The notes below the pieces were generated by a model. That model was not told the origin of the DNA. It made no database searches and saw only the letters and a program-made list of their open reading frames with translations. From a beta proteobacterium MWH-UniP1 (GTDB lineage Bacteria; Pseudomonadota; Gammaproteobacteria; Burkholderiales; Burkholderiaceae_A), in contig CP143625.1 of assembly GCA_036362785.1 (NCBI GenBank), positions 1,551,401-1,615,400 on the forward strand: a DNA stretch of 64,000 nucleotides, read 5' to 3'. The translations under genes were made by a program, and so were the position numbers. This document shows, in pieces, positions 46,953 to 55,847 of the stretch (position 1 is the first letter of the stretch; every line of letters starts with the position of its first letter).

Positions 46953-47821
46953 CGCTGCTTGAGCAGTTTCTCTTGCCTTTTGGAATAGGCGACTCAGCAT
47001 CTCCTACTACCGGAAAATCCGGCACTCCCTCTTCTTCATCGTCTGATCGCAATCCCAAAGACGCTGGCCAGCCCAACTCTTCTCGAGCCGCACCACAGAA
47101 AAAACACCGTACTGTTGCACTGCAGGGGCAGCCGGTGCCGTGGCTACTCAAACGAACGCGGCGCAAAACCGTCGGCATGTCGATTGGCCAGGGCATGATT
47201 CAGGTCAACGCGCCGAAATGGGTTCCCATCAGCGATATCGAATACATCCTGCAGGAAAAATCAAAGTGGCTGCTTGCGCGGCTTACCGAGTGGTATCAAA
47301 GCGAACAACACCGTCTTTTGCCCGAGCAGCAATGGATTCATGGCGCAACCATGCAATATCTGGGCAAGCCCATGACACTGCTGCTCTGCCCCACCAACCG
47401 TCAGACTCAGTGGGATGATTTTCGCCGCGAGCTTCAGCTTGCCCTGCCCACCGAAGCGTCTCTCGAGCAGGTCCGTGACACCGTGCATGCCTGGCTGCAG
47501 CATCAGGCCAAACGGCTTTTTGCCGCACGGCTTCAGACCATTAGCCGGCAGTCGAATCGTTGCTACTCAAAATTTAGTCTTAGCAATGCCCGTGGCCGCT
47601 GGGGCAGCTGCACAGAAGACGGCCATATTCGACTCAACTGGCGGCTGATTCATTTTGGCCAAGAAGTCATCGACTATGTGATTGCCCATGAGCTGGCCCA
47701 CACCTACACCATGGACCATGGCCCAAGCTTCTGGGATGAAGTCGCGGTAATTCTGCCAAATTACCAAGAGGCCAAAGAGATCCTGCGCAAGACACGGCTA
47801 GATACGCTGCCAACGTTTTAG
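46949..47821 (+). CDS. YgjP-like metallopeptidase (M48-related)
   Basis: Zinc metallopeptidase-like protein of 290 residues. The C-terminal domain shows RWGSCTEDGHIRLNWRL, the HExxH-type site AHELAHTYTMDHGPSFW and the downstream acidic residues. The N-terminal 60 residues are Ser/Pro-rich and poorly conserved. It lacks a signal peptide, so it is probably cytosolic. Function is unknown in most bacteria. Its ATG overlaps the plsC stop. It converges on ksgA across a gap holding tandem hairpins. Confidence 0.87.
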   Translation: MTLLEQFLLPFGIGDSASPTTGKSGTPSSSSSDRNPKDAGQPNSSRAAPQKKHRTVALQGQPVPWLLKRTRRKTVGMSIGQGMIQVNAPKWVPISDIEYILQEKSKWLLARLTEWYQSEQHRLLPEQQWIHGATMQYLGKPMTLLLCPTNRQTQWDDFRRELQLALPTEASLEQVRDTVHAWLQHQAKRLFAARLQTISRQSNRCYSKFSLSNARGRWGSCTEDGHIRLNWRLIHFGQEVIDYVIAHELAHTYTMDHGPSFWDEVAVILPNYQEAKEILRKTRLDTLPTF

Positions 47822-47826
47822 GCCCA

Positions 47827-47859
47827 CCCGCTGATCAGCGGGGTGTCAGCCGGCGACAC
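47827..47859. terminator. Tandem hairpins between convergent genes
   Basis: CCCGCTGATCAGCGGG (47827-47842) is a perfect 16-base palindrome, followed directly by GTGTC-AGCCGGC-GACAC (47843-47859). They fill most of the 54-base gap between the YgjP-like gene and ksgA. There is no U-tract, so termination is plausible but not certain. Confidence 0.4.
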
Positions 47860-47875
47860 AGCCAAAGAACAATCA

Positions 47876-48697
47876 TTACTCTGTCAGGCTGTTGGCCAGC
47901 GCAATAAATTTCGTAACCGGCACTTCCTCAGCACGCTGGGTGGGCAAAATGCCCAACGCGTCCCAATCGATAGCATCCCCATAGGCTGCCAGCGTATTGC
48001 GCAACATCTTGCGGCGCTGAGAAAAGGCCATGGCCACCACCGCGCCAAAAATTACCCAATCCTGCACCGCCACCTGGTCCGCCGGTAATGGCACCATGCG
48101 AATCACTGCCGAATCAACTTTCGGGGCAGGCTGAAAAGCCCCGGGGGGCACCAACAGGCACCGCTGCATGCGATACCGGGCCTGCAACATGACACTTAAG
48201 CGGCCATAGATCTTCGAGCCACAGTCGGCCGCCATGCGGTCGACCACTTCCTTTTGCAGCATGACATGTTGATCTTCAATTACATCGGCCGATTCCAACA
48301 AATGAAAAAGAATCGGGCTGGAGATGTTGTAAGGCAGATTCCCCACGATGCGAAGCGGGCCACCAAGTTCACGCGCCAGCGCATGAAAATCAACCCGCAG
48401 GACATCCTGCATTTGTAGTGTTAACTCCGACTCGGTAAACCGAGACCGTAAAAGCGCCACCAAATCACGATCAATTTCAATGGCATGGACATGGCCCGCC
48501 TTGGCAATGAGCGGTGCAGTAAGCGCGGCCTGGCCGGGACCAATTTCAACGAGCCGGTCGCCAGCCTTGGGCTGGATGTGATCAATGATTTTGGCGATTA
48601 GCCCAGCATTGTGAAGAAAATTCTGGCCGAACCGCTTCCGCGCCTGATGGGCAGGCGCGGCTGATTCGTCAGAGTTCGTCGCGCTTGATTTCAACAT
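47876..48697 (-). CDS. ksgA: 16S rRNA dimethyladenosine transferase
   Basis: Dimethylates A1518 and A1519 in 16S rRNA. Seen: ARKRFGQNFLHN at the N terminus, the SAM loop VEIGPGQAALT, the catalytic NLPYNISSPILF and the C-terminal FSQRRKMLRNTL. ATG at 48697 (MLKSSAT, 273 residues) is the most economical start; the frame extends to 48757 within surA. It overlaps the surA 3' end by about 29 bases, as the usual surA-(pdxA)-ksgA order predicts; pdxA is absent. Confidence 0.94.
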   Translation of the reverse strand: MLKSSATNSDESAAPAHQARKRFGQNFLHNAGLIAKIIDHIQPKAGDRLVEIGPGQAALTAPLIAKAGHVHAIEIDRDLVALLRSRFTESELTLQMQDVLRVDFHALARELGGPLRIVGNLPYNISSPILFHLLESADVIEDQHVMLQKEVVDRMAADCGSKIYGRLSVMLQARYRMQRCLLVPPGAFQPAPKVDSAVIRMVPLPADQVAVQDWVIFGAVVAMAFSQRRKMLRNTLAAYGDAIDWDALGILPTQRAEEVPVTKFIALANSLTE

Positions 48698-50093
48698 ACG
48701 CATTGGCACGCACTTCGCGAGTCCACTCGGACACGGCCTCTGCAAGTTTCTGGTCACGTAACACCATGCGTGCCGCTGTACGCAGACGGTCTTCTGTTAA
48801 TGGTTCACGTTTACGCTCGAGTAGTTGAATCAGATGCACACCGAAGACTGAACGCACCGGGTCACTCATCTGGCCAGGCTGCAGGCCAAACATGGCCCGC
48901 TCAAACTCTGGCACAAGGTCACCGGGGTAGGCCCAATCGAGTTCGCCGCCCTTTTGTGCAGAACCTAAGTCTTGTGAGAAATCGCGGGCCATCTGCGCAA
49001 AGTCACTGCCCAATTCAATTCGGCGGCGGATATCCAGAATGCGACGGCGGGCCACCTCTTCACTGACCTGTGCATCAACCCGCACCAGTATGTGGCGGGC
49101 CCGGTGGACGGCAACTTCCTGCGTGCGCAAGGTAGAGCGGCGATCTTCTAACTGAAGGATGTGAAAACCATTGGCACTACGTACCGTCTTGCTGATTTGC
49201 CCCGGCTTTAAGCCGGAAACCGCATCCAGAAAAAGTGTGGGCAGGCGATCGGGCGGGCGCCAGCCCAGGCTGCCACCCTGATCACGGTCGGGCGAATCAG
49301 AAAACTCTTTTGCCGTTGCGGCAAATGCCTTGGGATCGCGCAGGGCCTCTTCAATCCGTTTTACTTTGGCTTGGGCCGCCGCTAATTCGTCTTTGCTGGC
49401 GTTCTCTGCGACCCGCACCAGAATTTGTGCCACCTTTAATTCTTCAACCCGCTGAATCGACTGGCCCTGCGCCGCCAAAAAGGTGTCGACCTCGCTGTCA
49501 CTGATCTGCAAACGATTGTCGACCTCCCGCTCACGCAGACGGGTCAGAATAATTTCTTCACGTATGTCTTGGCGAAAGGCAGCAAATGAAATGCCTTCGG
49601 ACTCAAGCTGATTACGCAGGCCCGAAACCGACATGCCGTTTTGATCTGCAATGCGGTTAATGCTGCGATCCAAGGTGATGTCATCCACCCGAATGCCAGT
49701 CTCGCGGGCCATCTGCAGCATGGCCCGATCATTGATCATGCGCTCTAAGACCTGCTCTCTTAAAAGCGCTGGGCTTGGCAGCGTAATGTTCTGGCGCTTC
49801 AGGTTGGCAATAAACTGCTTTTCTCTTCTGGCCAATTCGCTAGCGGTGATCACCTCGCGGTTCACAATCGCCACAACACGATCAATAAGCACCGGTGAAG
49901 CGGGTGCCTTGAAGCCCTGACTTTCCGAGGGCGGCGCCAACGGCCGGACCTGGGCGCTGGCCCCAAGAGGCGTGACCTGGGCCGAACTGCTCGATGGCGC
50001 TACGACCTGGGCCGACACGGTAACTGACATGGCCAAGGCGGCCGCAGCGAGCCAGGATTGAAGAAGGACTAATGGGGTCACAGCGTTTCGCAT
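48669..50093 (-). CDS. surA: Periplasmic chaperone/isomerase SurA
   Basis: Escorts outer-membrane proteins, including LptD, through the periplasm. The 474-residue protein has a signal peptide (about 1-28, ending VSAQ), a spacer rich in Ser/Pro, the SurA N-domain (about 70-195, VDRVVAIVNREVITASEL), and two parvulin domains (about 225-320 and 335-430). It ends with a C-terminal helix. It is 27 bases downstream of lptD, which fits the known client relationship. Confidence 0.95.
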   Translation of the reverse strand: MRNAVTPLVLLQSWLAAAALAMSVTVSAQVVAPSSSSAQVTPLGASAQVRPLAPPSESQGFKAPASPVLIDRVVAIVNREVITASELARREKQFIANLKRQNITLPSPALLREQVLERMINDRAMLQMARETGIRVDDITLDRSINRIADQNGMSVSGLRNQLESEGISFAAFRQDIREEIILTRLREREVDNRLQISDSEVDTFLAAQGQSIQRVEELKVAQILVRVAENASKDELAAAQAKVKRIEEALRDPKAFAATAKEFSDSPDRDQGGSLGWRPPDRLPTLFLDAVSGLKPGQISKTVRSANGFHILQLEDRRSTLRTQEVAVHRARHILVRVDAQVSEEVARRRILDIRRRIELGSDFAQMARDFSQDLGSAQKGGELDWAYPGDLVPEFERAMFGLQPGQMSDPVRSVFGVHLIQLLERKREPLTEDRLRTAARMVLRDQKLAEAVSEWTREVRANAYVEIKRDEL

Positions 50094-50120
50094 GGTGCCT
50101 TTAGGTGAAAAAACTAATGG

Positions 50121-52613
50121 TTACTGGAAATTATCAAATTTCGATGGCAGGGGTGTGATCTGGTTAATCATCTGGTAATTCGGGATATTACGCGTCAATG
50201 CCCCCAAGGGATTGGTGCCGACACGGGCCATGCCGTTTAACTCCAGCTGAAAAAAGATGGCCGTATTTTTCTCGGAACCGCTGGCCGCGTACTGCTGGAC
50301 CACAAAGCGGCCAACCCAGCAGCCACCGTCGTACTCGAATCCAGCCAAGGCCTCGACCACACCCGGGTTCTGGTTTTCGGTATTGCCCCCAAGGTTACGC
50401 AGCGCGTATTGGTAACGGCCGACCGCATACCAGTGTTTCGCAACGGGCCACTGAAAGGCCAAATCAATCGTGTTGGAGGAGTCACGCACAAAACGATAGG
50501 CGGCACTCACCGCGCTGGCAGGCTTCGGGTTGTAACGATTGACCAGCGACACACTCTGCCAACGAGATGTGGATGGTGTGTACTGGGCCTGGGCATCGGT
50601 GACCCAATCTTTGATTGGCCTGGCGGTGATCTGGCCGAGCAGATCGGATTTGCGATCAGTACGAACGGTTCCGCCAGGTAGCGTCACCCGCTGGTCGTCT
50701 AAGTAAAAGCGCTGGCCGAGCGACGCGCGAAAACGCTCTGCACCACTTCGCTCTTCAATAAACCGCGTGGTGACACCCGCCGTGATCTGGTTTAAGTCGG
50801 CAACGCGGTCTTGACCGTTAAAGGCAGACTCCGAAAAAATCTGCGCAAAGTTCAGGCTTGGCGAACCCGTGTCAAACACGGGATAGCGCGACTGGTCTTT
50901 ATAGGGTGTGTAGATGTAAGAAATTTTTGGTTCAAGCGTCTGCTCCAGTGCCAGCTTACCCACCGACACAGAGCGCTCCAAAATGGTGCTGACCTCGGTG
51001 CTAAACGTTGGCAACACCCGTGTGTAGGAATCGGTTGTGGTGCCCACGTTGTTGGCATAAATCGTGCCCGAAGGATTGGTTAAATACTTGTTTTGCGTTT
51101 CGGTGCTGCTGCCGTTTTTACGATGTTCGTAATGGGTTGCATGCAGCGCGACTTTCGGAGTGATGTAAAAGCCCTGTTGGAAATGCCGCCAGGCTACCGA
51201 GCCTGACGCGACAGCACGTTCCCCCTCGGCCAGCGTTGGGTGTTGATACGACGTGAGTTCGGTGCTGACATTCCAATCGAGCGGCAAGGCATCGCGGCCA
51301 GGCGTTGCCCGATGGTTTTTGGAAGCGGCCAGGCGTGGCGCATAGCTATATGGTTTGATCAGCGGGGATGCTGTGTCTTGCAAGAGCTGATAGTCCTGAA
51401 TCTCGGCCTGGAAATTCCAGCCACGCGATGCGGTGGTCAGCGTTAGCGCACCGGGTAGCAGCCGCTGGGCCGAAGACAACAGCGAATTACCAAGGTCGGT
51501 AAAGTAGTTGTCATCGGACGCCCGCTGAATATTTAGCCCCAGGGCCACATCTTTGGTTGGCCGATACGTTGTGGTCACCGAGCCAAACTGCCGATTGGTC
51601 TTGGTCACGCTATCGTTGGGCAGCACCTCGTAGGCCACCGTGCCCAGGCTGCTGGGCTCAAGAAAACGAAACTCGGTGCCAAGCTGAACACCGCGCTTGG
51701 TGATCAAGCGCGGGTAAAGCGTCATGTCGTGGTGGGGGGCCAGGTTCCAATAAAACGGTGCCTCAATTTCAAAACCAAGCTTGGTCGATGTGCGGTAAGA
51801 AGGCGGCAGAAATCCGGTCTTACGCCGATCACCAATTGAAAACGATGCATCTCCAAAGGGCAGGATCGGCAGGCCACCCCAATACAGCGTTGATGATTTT
51901 GTGACACCCACTTCACGAATCTGATCCACCAGCATTTCGTCCATGCGCAACTCCCAGGCAGGGCGATCGCGCGGGCAGGTGGTGTAGGTGGCCTGGGTCA
52001 GCTTGGTCTCCATTGGCTGAATAAATTCCGCCTGCTTGGCCGTGCCACGGCCCCCAGTAGAGGTCAGCTGATAACCAACTTCATTGAAAAAGCCCTGCGT
52101 GGTTCCAAGTTTTAATTCAAGCTTGGGGCCCTCGTAAAACTCACCTTCGCGAAAGAGCTTCACGTCCCCTTCGGCAAACAGCATGTCTTTCACCAAGTCG
52201 TGCCGAATATCTTTGGCCTTGATAAAGAGGCCTAGCTTTCGAAATTCAGCATCGGTATTGGACTGCACCCAATCGTCGGTCTGGCCCGAGATATCACGGC
52301 CAAAAATATAGACCGGCGTGTCGCCCGACGTGGCAGGTTCAAGATTTAAGATCGGATCAAACTTCAGGCCCAGGGGGCTTTGAACATTGGCTGAAAGCGC
52401 AATGCTTGGCGTCTCGGCCTGGGCCAGCCGAATCGGGGCCGCATAACCAGGCACATCGCCGACAGACAGCTCAGCCCTGGGGCAGCTACCAATCAAGGGG
52501 GAAGCAACAACGGGGCCCGCCCCAAGGGTCAGACCAAGGCCGAGTGTTGAACCCACCATAAAGAGCGCCACAGCGCTGCTCACCCGCAGGGTGACGATCC
52601 CAGAAAAACGCAT
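50121..52613 (-). CDS. lptD: LPS-assembly protein LptD
   Basis: Outer-membrane beta-barrel that places LPS on the cell surface with LptE. The 830 residues comprise a leader (about 1-37), an OstA/LptA-like periplasmic domain (about 105-240), and the 26-strand barrel including the conserved NDSVTKTNRQFG and GGCWVGRF strips. Only three Cys are seen (after IGS, in TTCPRD and in GGCWV), against four in E. coli LptD. A perfect TATAAT on this strand is only 5 bases from the ATG at 52613, so the message may be leaderless, or translation may start at an inner codon such as GTG at 52583. Confidence 0.94.
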   Translation of the reverse strand: MRFSGIVTLRVSSAVALFMVGSTLGLGLTLGAGPVVASPLIGSCPRAELSVGDVPGYAAPIRLAQAETPSIALSANVQSPLGLKFDPILNLEPATSGDTPVYIFGRDISGQTDDWVQSNTDAEFRKLGLFIKAKDIRHDLVKDMLFAEGDVKLFREGEFYEGPKLELKLGTTQGFFNEVGYQLTSTGGRGTAKQAEFIQPMETKLTQATYTTCPRDRPAWELRMDEMLVDQIREVGVTKSSTLYWGGLPILPFGDASFSIGDRRKTGFLPPSYRTSTKLGFEIEAPFYWNLAPHHDMTLYPRLITKRGVQLGTEFRFLEPSSLGTVAYEVLPNDSVTKTNRQFGSVTTTYRPTKDVALGLNIQRASDDNYFTDLGNSLLSSAQRLLPGALTLTTASRGWNFQAEIQDYQLLQDTASPLIKPYSYAPRLAASKNHRATPGRDALPLDWNVSTELTSYQHPTLAEGERAVASGSVAWRHFQQGFYITPKVALHATHYEHRKNGSSTETQNKYLTNPSGTIYANNVGTTTDSYTRVLPTFSTEVSTILERSVSVGKLALEQTLEPKISYIYTPYKDQSRYPVFDTGSPSLNFAQIFSESAFNGQDRVADLNQITAGVTTRFIEERSGAERFRASLGQRFYLDDQRVTLPGGTVRTDRKSDLLGQITARPIKDWVTDAQAQYTPSTSRWQSVSLVNRYNPKPASAVSAAYRFVRDSSNTIDLAFQWPVAKHWYAVGRYQYALRNLGGNTENQNPGVVEALAGFEYDGGCWVGRFVVQQYAASGSEKNTAIFFQLELNGMARVGTNPLGALTRNIPNYQMINQITPLPSKFDNFQ

Positions 52614-52617
52614 GCTC

Positions 52618-52623
52618 TATTAT
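52618..52623 (-). promoter_or_regulatory. Perfect -10 box in the lptD/amgK gap
   Basis: TATAAT on the minus strand lies within the 18 bases separating the divergent lptD and amgK starts. Its -35 would fall inside amgK, where only weak matches occur. Confidence 0.4.
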
Positions 52624-52631
52624 AGGGAGCG

Positions 52632-53732
52632 ATGATGCAGCCCTCACCGCAAAACACCCATTCCGACCCACGAATCGACCTGGCCAAGGCTTGGCTAGAA
52701 GACCGCAGTGCCGAACTCCAGGCCCTTGGCCTGACCATCTCGGCCCAGTCCTGCCGGCCGGCCTCAAGCGATGCCTCATTTCGGCGCTATTTCCGGTTCG
52801 ACGCCCAAATCCATGGCCAGGCCGGACATGTTGTGCTGATGGACGCCCCGCCTGACAAAGAAGACATCCGGCCCTTTGTGGCCATCGACCATTTATTTGA
52901 GCAGGCCGGCCTGTCTGTGCCCAAGATCTGGGCATCGGACAGCCAACAGGGGTTTCTTCTGTGCAGCGATCTGGGGCAAAAGACCTATCTTGCGGCCCTG
53001 ACCGAGTCCCGCGATAAGCCCGCCGAATGCACCCGGCTGTATCGAGACGCCTGGCAGGCCCTAGTAAAGCTGCAGGCCTTTAGCATCGCCAAGGTTCCAC
53101 CCCTTGCAACCGGATCACTGCCCACCGAACGAAACCCCGCTTGCGGACTAAACCCTTACGGCGCCGAAAAATTAATGCAGGAAATGCGGCTCTTTGATGA
53201 GTGGTATCTGGGCCGACACAAGCCGATCGATCTGTCTGCTTCCGAGCGCGAGGGTCTGATGCAGGTCTACGACCGCATTCTGTCTGCCTGTCTAGCGCAG
53301 CCGGCGGTGATCGTGCATCGGGACTATCACAGCCGAAATCTGATGGTGATGGCCCAGGCCAACCCCGGTGTGTTGGACTTTCAAGACGCAGTGATTGGCC
53401 CAATCACCTATGACTTGGTTTCGCTACTGCGCGATGCCTATATTGAGTGGCCAGAAGATGTCCAAATCGATTGGGCCGTGCGTTATTGGCAAGACGCCAA
53501 AAAAGCGGGGCTGCCCGTGGCCGATGATTTTGGTGAGTTCTGGCGTGACTTTGAATGGATGGGTCTGCAGCGTCACATCAAAGTGTTGGGCATCTTTGCA
53601 CGGCTCTACCACCGAGATGGCAAAGAAAATTACCTTAATGACATTCCCTTGGTGGGGCGCTACGCCATGTCGGTTGCGCGGCGCTATCAGGGGCTTGGTC
53701 CGCTTGCCAAACTCTTGGAGCGCTGCCTGTGA
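52632..53732 (+). CDS. amgK: N-acetylmuramate/N-acetylglucosamine 1-kinase AmgK
   Basis: Aminoglycoside-phosphotransferase-fold kinase that phosphorylates the anomeric position of MurNAc/GlcNAc in a peptidoglycan recycling route bypassing de novo UDP-MurNAc synthesis. The 366-residue protein has SSDASFRRYFRF near the N terminus, the catalytic loop IVHRDYHSRNLM and the metal-binding VLDFQDAVIGP. The ATG at 52632 follows GGGAGCG, an adequate ribosome site. It overlaps murU (ATGA-type) and is divergent from lptD, as in Pseudomonas. Confidence 0.93.
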   Translation: MMQPSPQNTHSDPRIDLAKAWLEDRSAELQALGLTISAQSCRPASSDASFRRYFRFDAQIHGQAGHVVLMDAPPDKEDIRPFVAIDHLFEQAGLSVPKIWASDSQQGFLLCSDLGQKTYLAALTESRDKPAECTRLYRDAWQALVKLQAFSIAKVPPLATGSLPTERNPACGLNPYGAEKLMQEMRLFDEWYLGRHKPIDLSASEREGLMQVYDRILSACLAQPAVIVHRDYHSRNLMVMAQANPGVLDFQDAVIGPITYDLVSLLRDAYIEWPEDVQIDWAVRYWQDAKKAGLPVADDFGEFWRDFEWMGLQRHIKVLGIFARLYHRDGKENYLNDIPLVGRYAMSVARRYQGLGPLAKLLERCL

Positions 53733-54448
53733 TGCAATCCAAGCCACCCATGCAGGCCATGGTGCTTGCCGCTGGGCGAGGTGAGCGGATGCGGCCTTTG
53801 ACCGACCACACGCCAAAGCCTCTTTTAAAAGTCAAAGGCAAGCCCCTGCTGGTCTGGCATTTAGAAGCCTTAGCCCAGGCGGGGTTTACATCTGTTGTGA
53901 TTAATCTGGCCCATCTTGCTCACCAAATTCGGGAACTGATTGGCAGTGGCCAGGCCTTTGGTCTGCAGGTGCGCTACTCCGAAGAGCCCCCCGGAGCGCT
54001 AGAGACTGCCGGTGGCATTGCCCAGGCAAAACCATGGTGCAACCAAGCCGGCCAGGCCGTAAGTCCCTATTTTCTGGTGATTAATGCGGACACCTGGACC
54101 GACTGGCCCATGGCCCGCGCCTTTGAGATTCGCGACCAGATGATGCAATCTACCGCCGCAACACTTTGTCACTTAGTCTTGGTGGACAACCCCGTTCAGC
54201 ACCCCGATGGCGACTTCTCGCTGGATGGCCAGCAGGTCGTGACCAAACGGGCCGGGGACAGCCTGACCTTTTCAGGCATTGGGGTCTATGATCACCAAAT
54301 GTTTGCCGCTATTGCCAGCGGAACCCGCGCGCCGCTTGCGCCGCTTTTGCATCAAGCGATTGGCCAAGGCCGATGCTCGGGTGAACGCCACGGCGGCATA
54401 TGGTCCGATGTTGGGACGCCTGAACGACTTGCACAACTGAATCAATGA
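53729..54448 (+). CDS. murU: N-acetylmuramate alpha-1-phosphate uridylyltransferase MurU
   Basis: Nucleotidyltransferase that makes UDP-MurNAc from the AmgK product. The 239 residues start with AMVLAAGRGERMRPLTDHTPKPLLKV, the nucleotide-binding signature. VINADTW holds the metal Asp, and the C-terminal GGIWSDVGTPERLAQL is typical of MurU. Its position directly after amgK separates it from other sugar-1-phosphate nucleotidyltransferases. Its stop overlaps the pepP ATG. Confidence 0.93.
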   Translation: MMQSKPPMQAMVLAAGRGERMRPLTDHTPKPLLKVKGKPLLVWHLEALAQAGFTSVVINLAHLAHQIRELIGSGQAFGLQVRYSEEPPGALETAGGIAQAKPWCNQAGQAVSPYFLVINADTWTDWPMARAFEIRDQMMQSTAATLCHLVLVDNPVQHPDGDFSLDGQQVVTKRAGDSLTFSGIGVYDHQMFAAIASGTRAPLAPLLHQAIGQGRCSGERHGGIWSDVGTPERLAQLNQ

Positions 54449-55830
54449 ACGCACCTGACCCAACCATGCCCACCCATTTCATCGAGTCGCTCTCTGAAGA
54501 ATTGCGGCCACAGGAGTGTCTTGGTCCGATTCATGGTGATCAGCACTTTAAGCGCAGGCAGTGTCTGGCGGCGTGGATTGCAGGCCAAGGCGGTGGCGTG
54601 CTGGTCTTGTCTGCTGGCGAAGAAGTATTAAGAAACCGAGATAACCCATTTCCGTTTCGCAGCCACAGCGATTTTCTCTATATGACGGGTTTCCCAGAGC
54701 CCGACGCCTGGTGGGTCATGCGGGTCGAGGCCGACGGCAAGACCACCAGTGTCTTGGCGTGTCGGCCAAGAGATCCAGAGCGCGAAATCTGGGATGGCGT
54801 GCGTGTGGGCCCAGAGCGCGCCGCAGAACGCTTTTATTTCGATCGGGCGATCTGCATTGATGATCTGGATGCCACCATCATCAAAATGGCAGCCAATCTT
54901 CCTGCCTTTTACGCACACGTGGGCATGCATGCCGAATTAGATGGGCGGCTACGACACTGGCTCAATGCGTTGCGTACCCAAGGCCGTGCTGGCGTGACCG
55001 CACCAGACCGCATCGTGGACATTGGCCAGGCGATTGCACGGCAACGACTGATCAAAGACAGTCTTGAAATTGACACCATGCAGCGGGCCGCAGACATATC
55101 GGCCGCCGCCCATGTGCGCGCTATGCAATTTGCCAAACCGGGTCAGCGCGAATACGCGCTCGAGGCCGAACTCTTACATGGCTTTCGGGCCGCAGGCGCC
55201 CAATCAGTGGCCTATGGGTCGATTGTGGCCGGCGGGCCGCACAGCTGCATCTTGCACCACCGCGCCGGTGACCGCGTGATTCGCAACGGCGAGTTGATTC
55301 TGATCGATGCAGGCTGCGAACTCGACGGCTATGCGTCTGACATTACCCGCACCTTTCCCGCAAACGGGAAATTCACACCGCAGCAGCGGGCCATTTACGA
55401 CATCGTGCAGGCAGCGCAGCACGAAGCCGTTGAGGCCACCAAGATTGGCGGTGCCTTTACCGCACCGCATGACGCTGCTGTTCGGGTGTTGGTGCGTGGC
55501 ATGCTGGATCTTGGCCTGATTCCCAAACAGTCGGTAGATGCTGCCATTGAATCGGGTGACTTTAAGCGGTTTTACATGCATCGCACCGGCCACTGGTTGG
55601 GTCTGGATGTCCACGATGTGGGCGACTACAACCTGCCCTTGACCGAGGGCATGGTGCTCACCATTGAACCAGGGTTTTATATTCGGCCTGCCGAAGATAT
55701 TGACCCCGGCTATTGGAATGTCGGTATTCGCATTGAAGACGACGCGCTCGTTACCAAACACGGCCCCCGGCTACTCACCCGCGGTGTGCCGGTGGATGCC
55801 GATGCCATTGAAGCATTGATGAATCACTAA
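54445..55830 (+). CDS. pepP: Xaa-Pro aminopeptidase
   Basis: Metallo-aminopeptidase that releases N-terminal residues before proline. The 461-residue protein has an AMP_N domain (about 25-160) and an M24B domain. The metal ligands are the two Asp of LIDAGCELDGYASDITRTF, the His of MHRTGHWLGLDVHD, and Glu residues in TIEPGFY and RIEDDALV. All five are present. It starts inside the murU stop and is followed by a UbiH-like monooxygenase gene. Confidence 0.94.
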   Translation: MNAPDPTMPTHFIESLSEELRPQECLGPIHGDQHFKRRQCLAAWIAGQGGGVLVLSAGEEVLRNRDNPFPFRSHSDFLYMTGFPEPDAWWVMRVEADGKTTSVLACRPRDPEREIWDGVRVGPERAAERFYFDRAICIDDLDATIIKMAANLPAFYAHVGMHAELDGRLRHWLNALRTQGRAGVTAPDRIVDIGQAIARQRLIKDSLEIDTMQRAADISAAAHVRAMQFAKPGQREYALEAELLHGFRAAGAQSVAYGSIVAGGPHSCILHHRAGDRVIRNGELILIDAGCELDGYASDITRTFPANGKFTPQQRAIYDIVQAAQHEAVEATKIGGAFTAPHDAAVRVLVRGMLDLGLIPKQSVDAAIESGDFKRFYMHRTGHWLGLDVHDVGDYNLPLTEGMVLTIEPGFYIRPAEDIDPGYWNVGIRIEDDALVTKHGPRLLTRGVPVDADAIEALMNH

Positions 55831-55847
55831 CTACATAAAACAACTCC

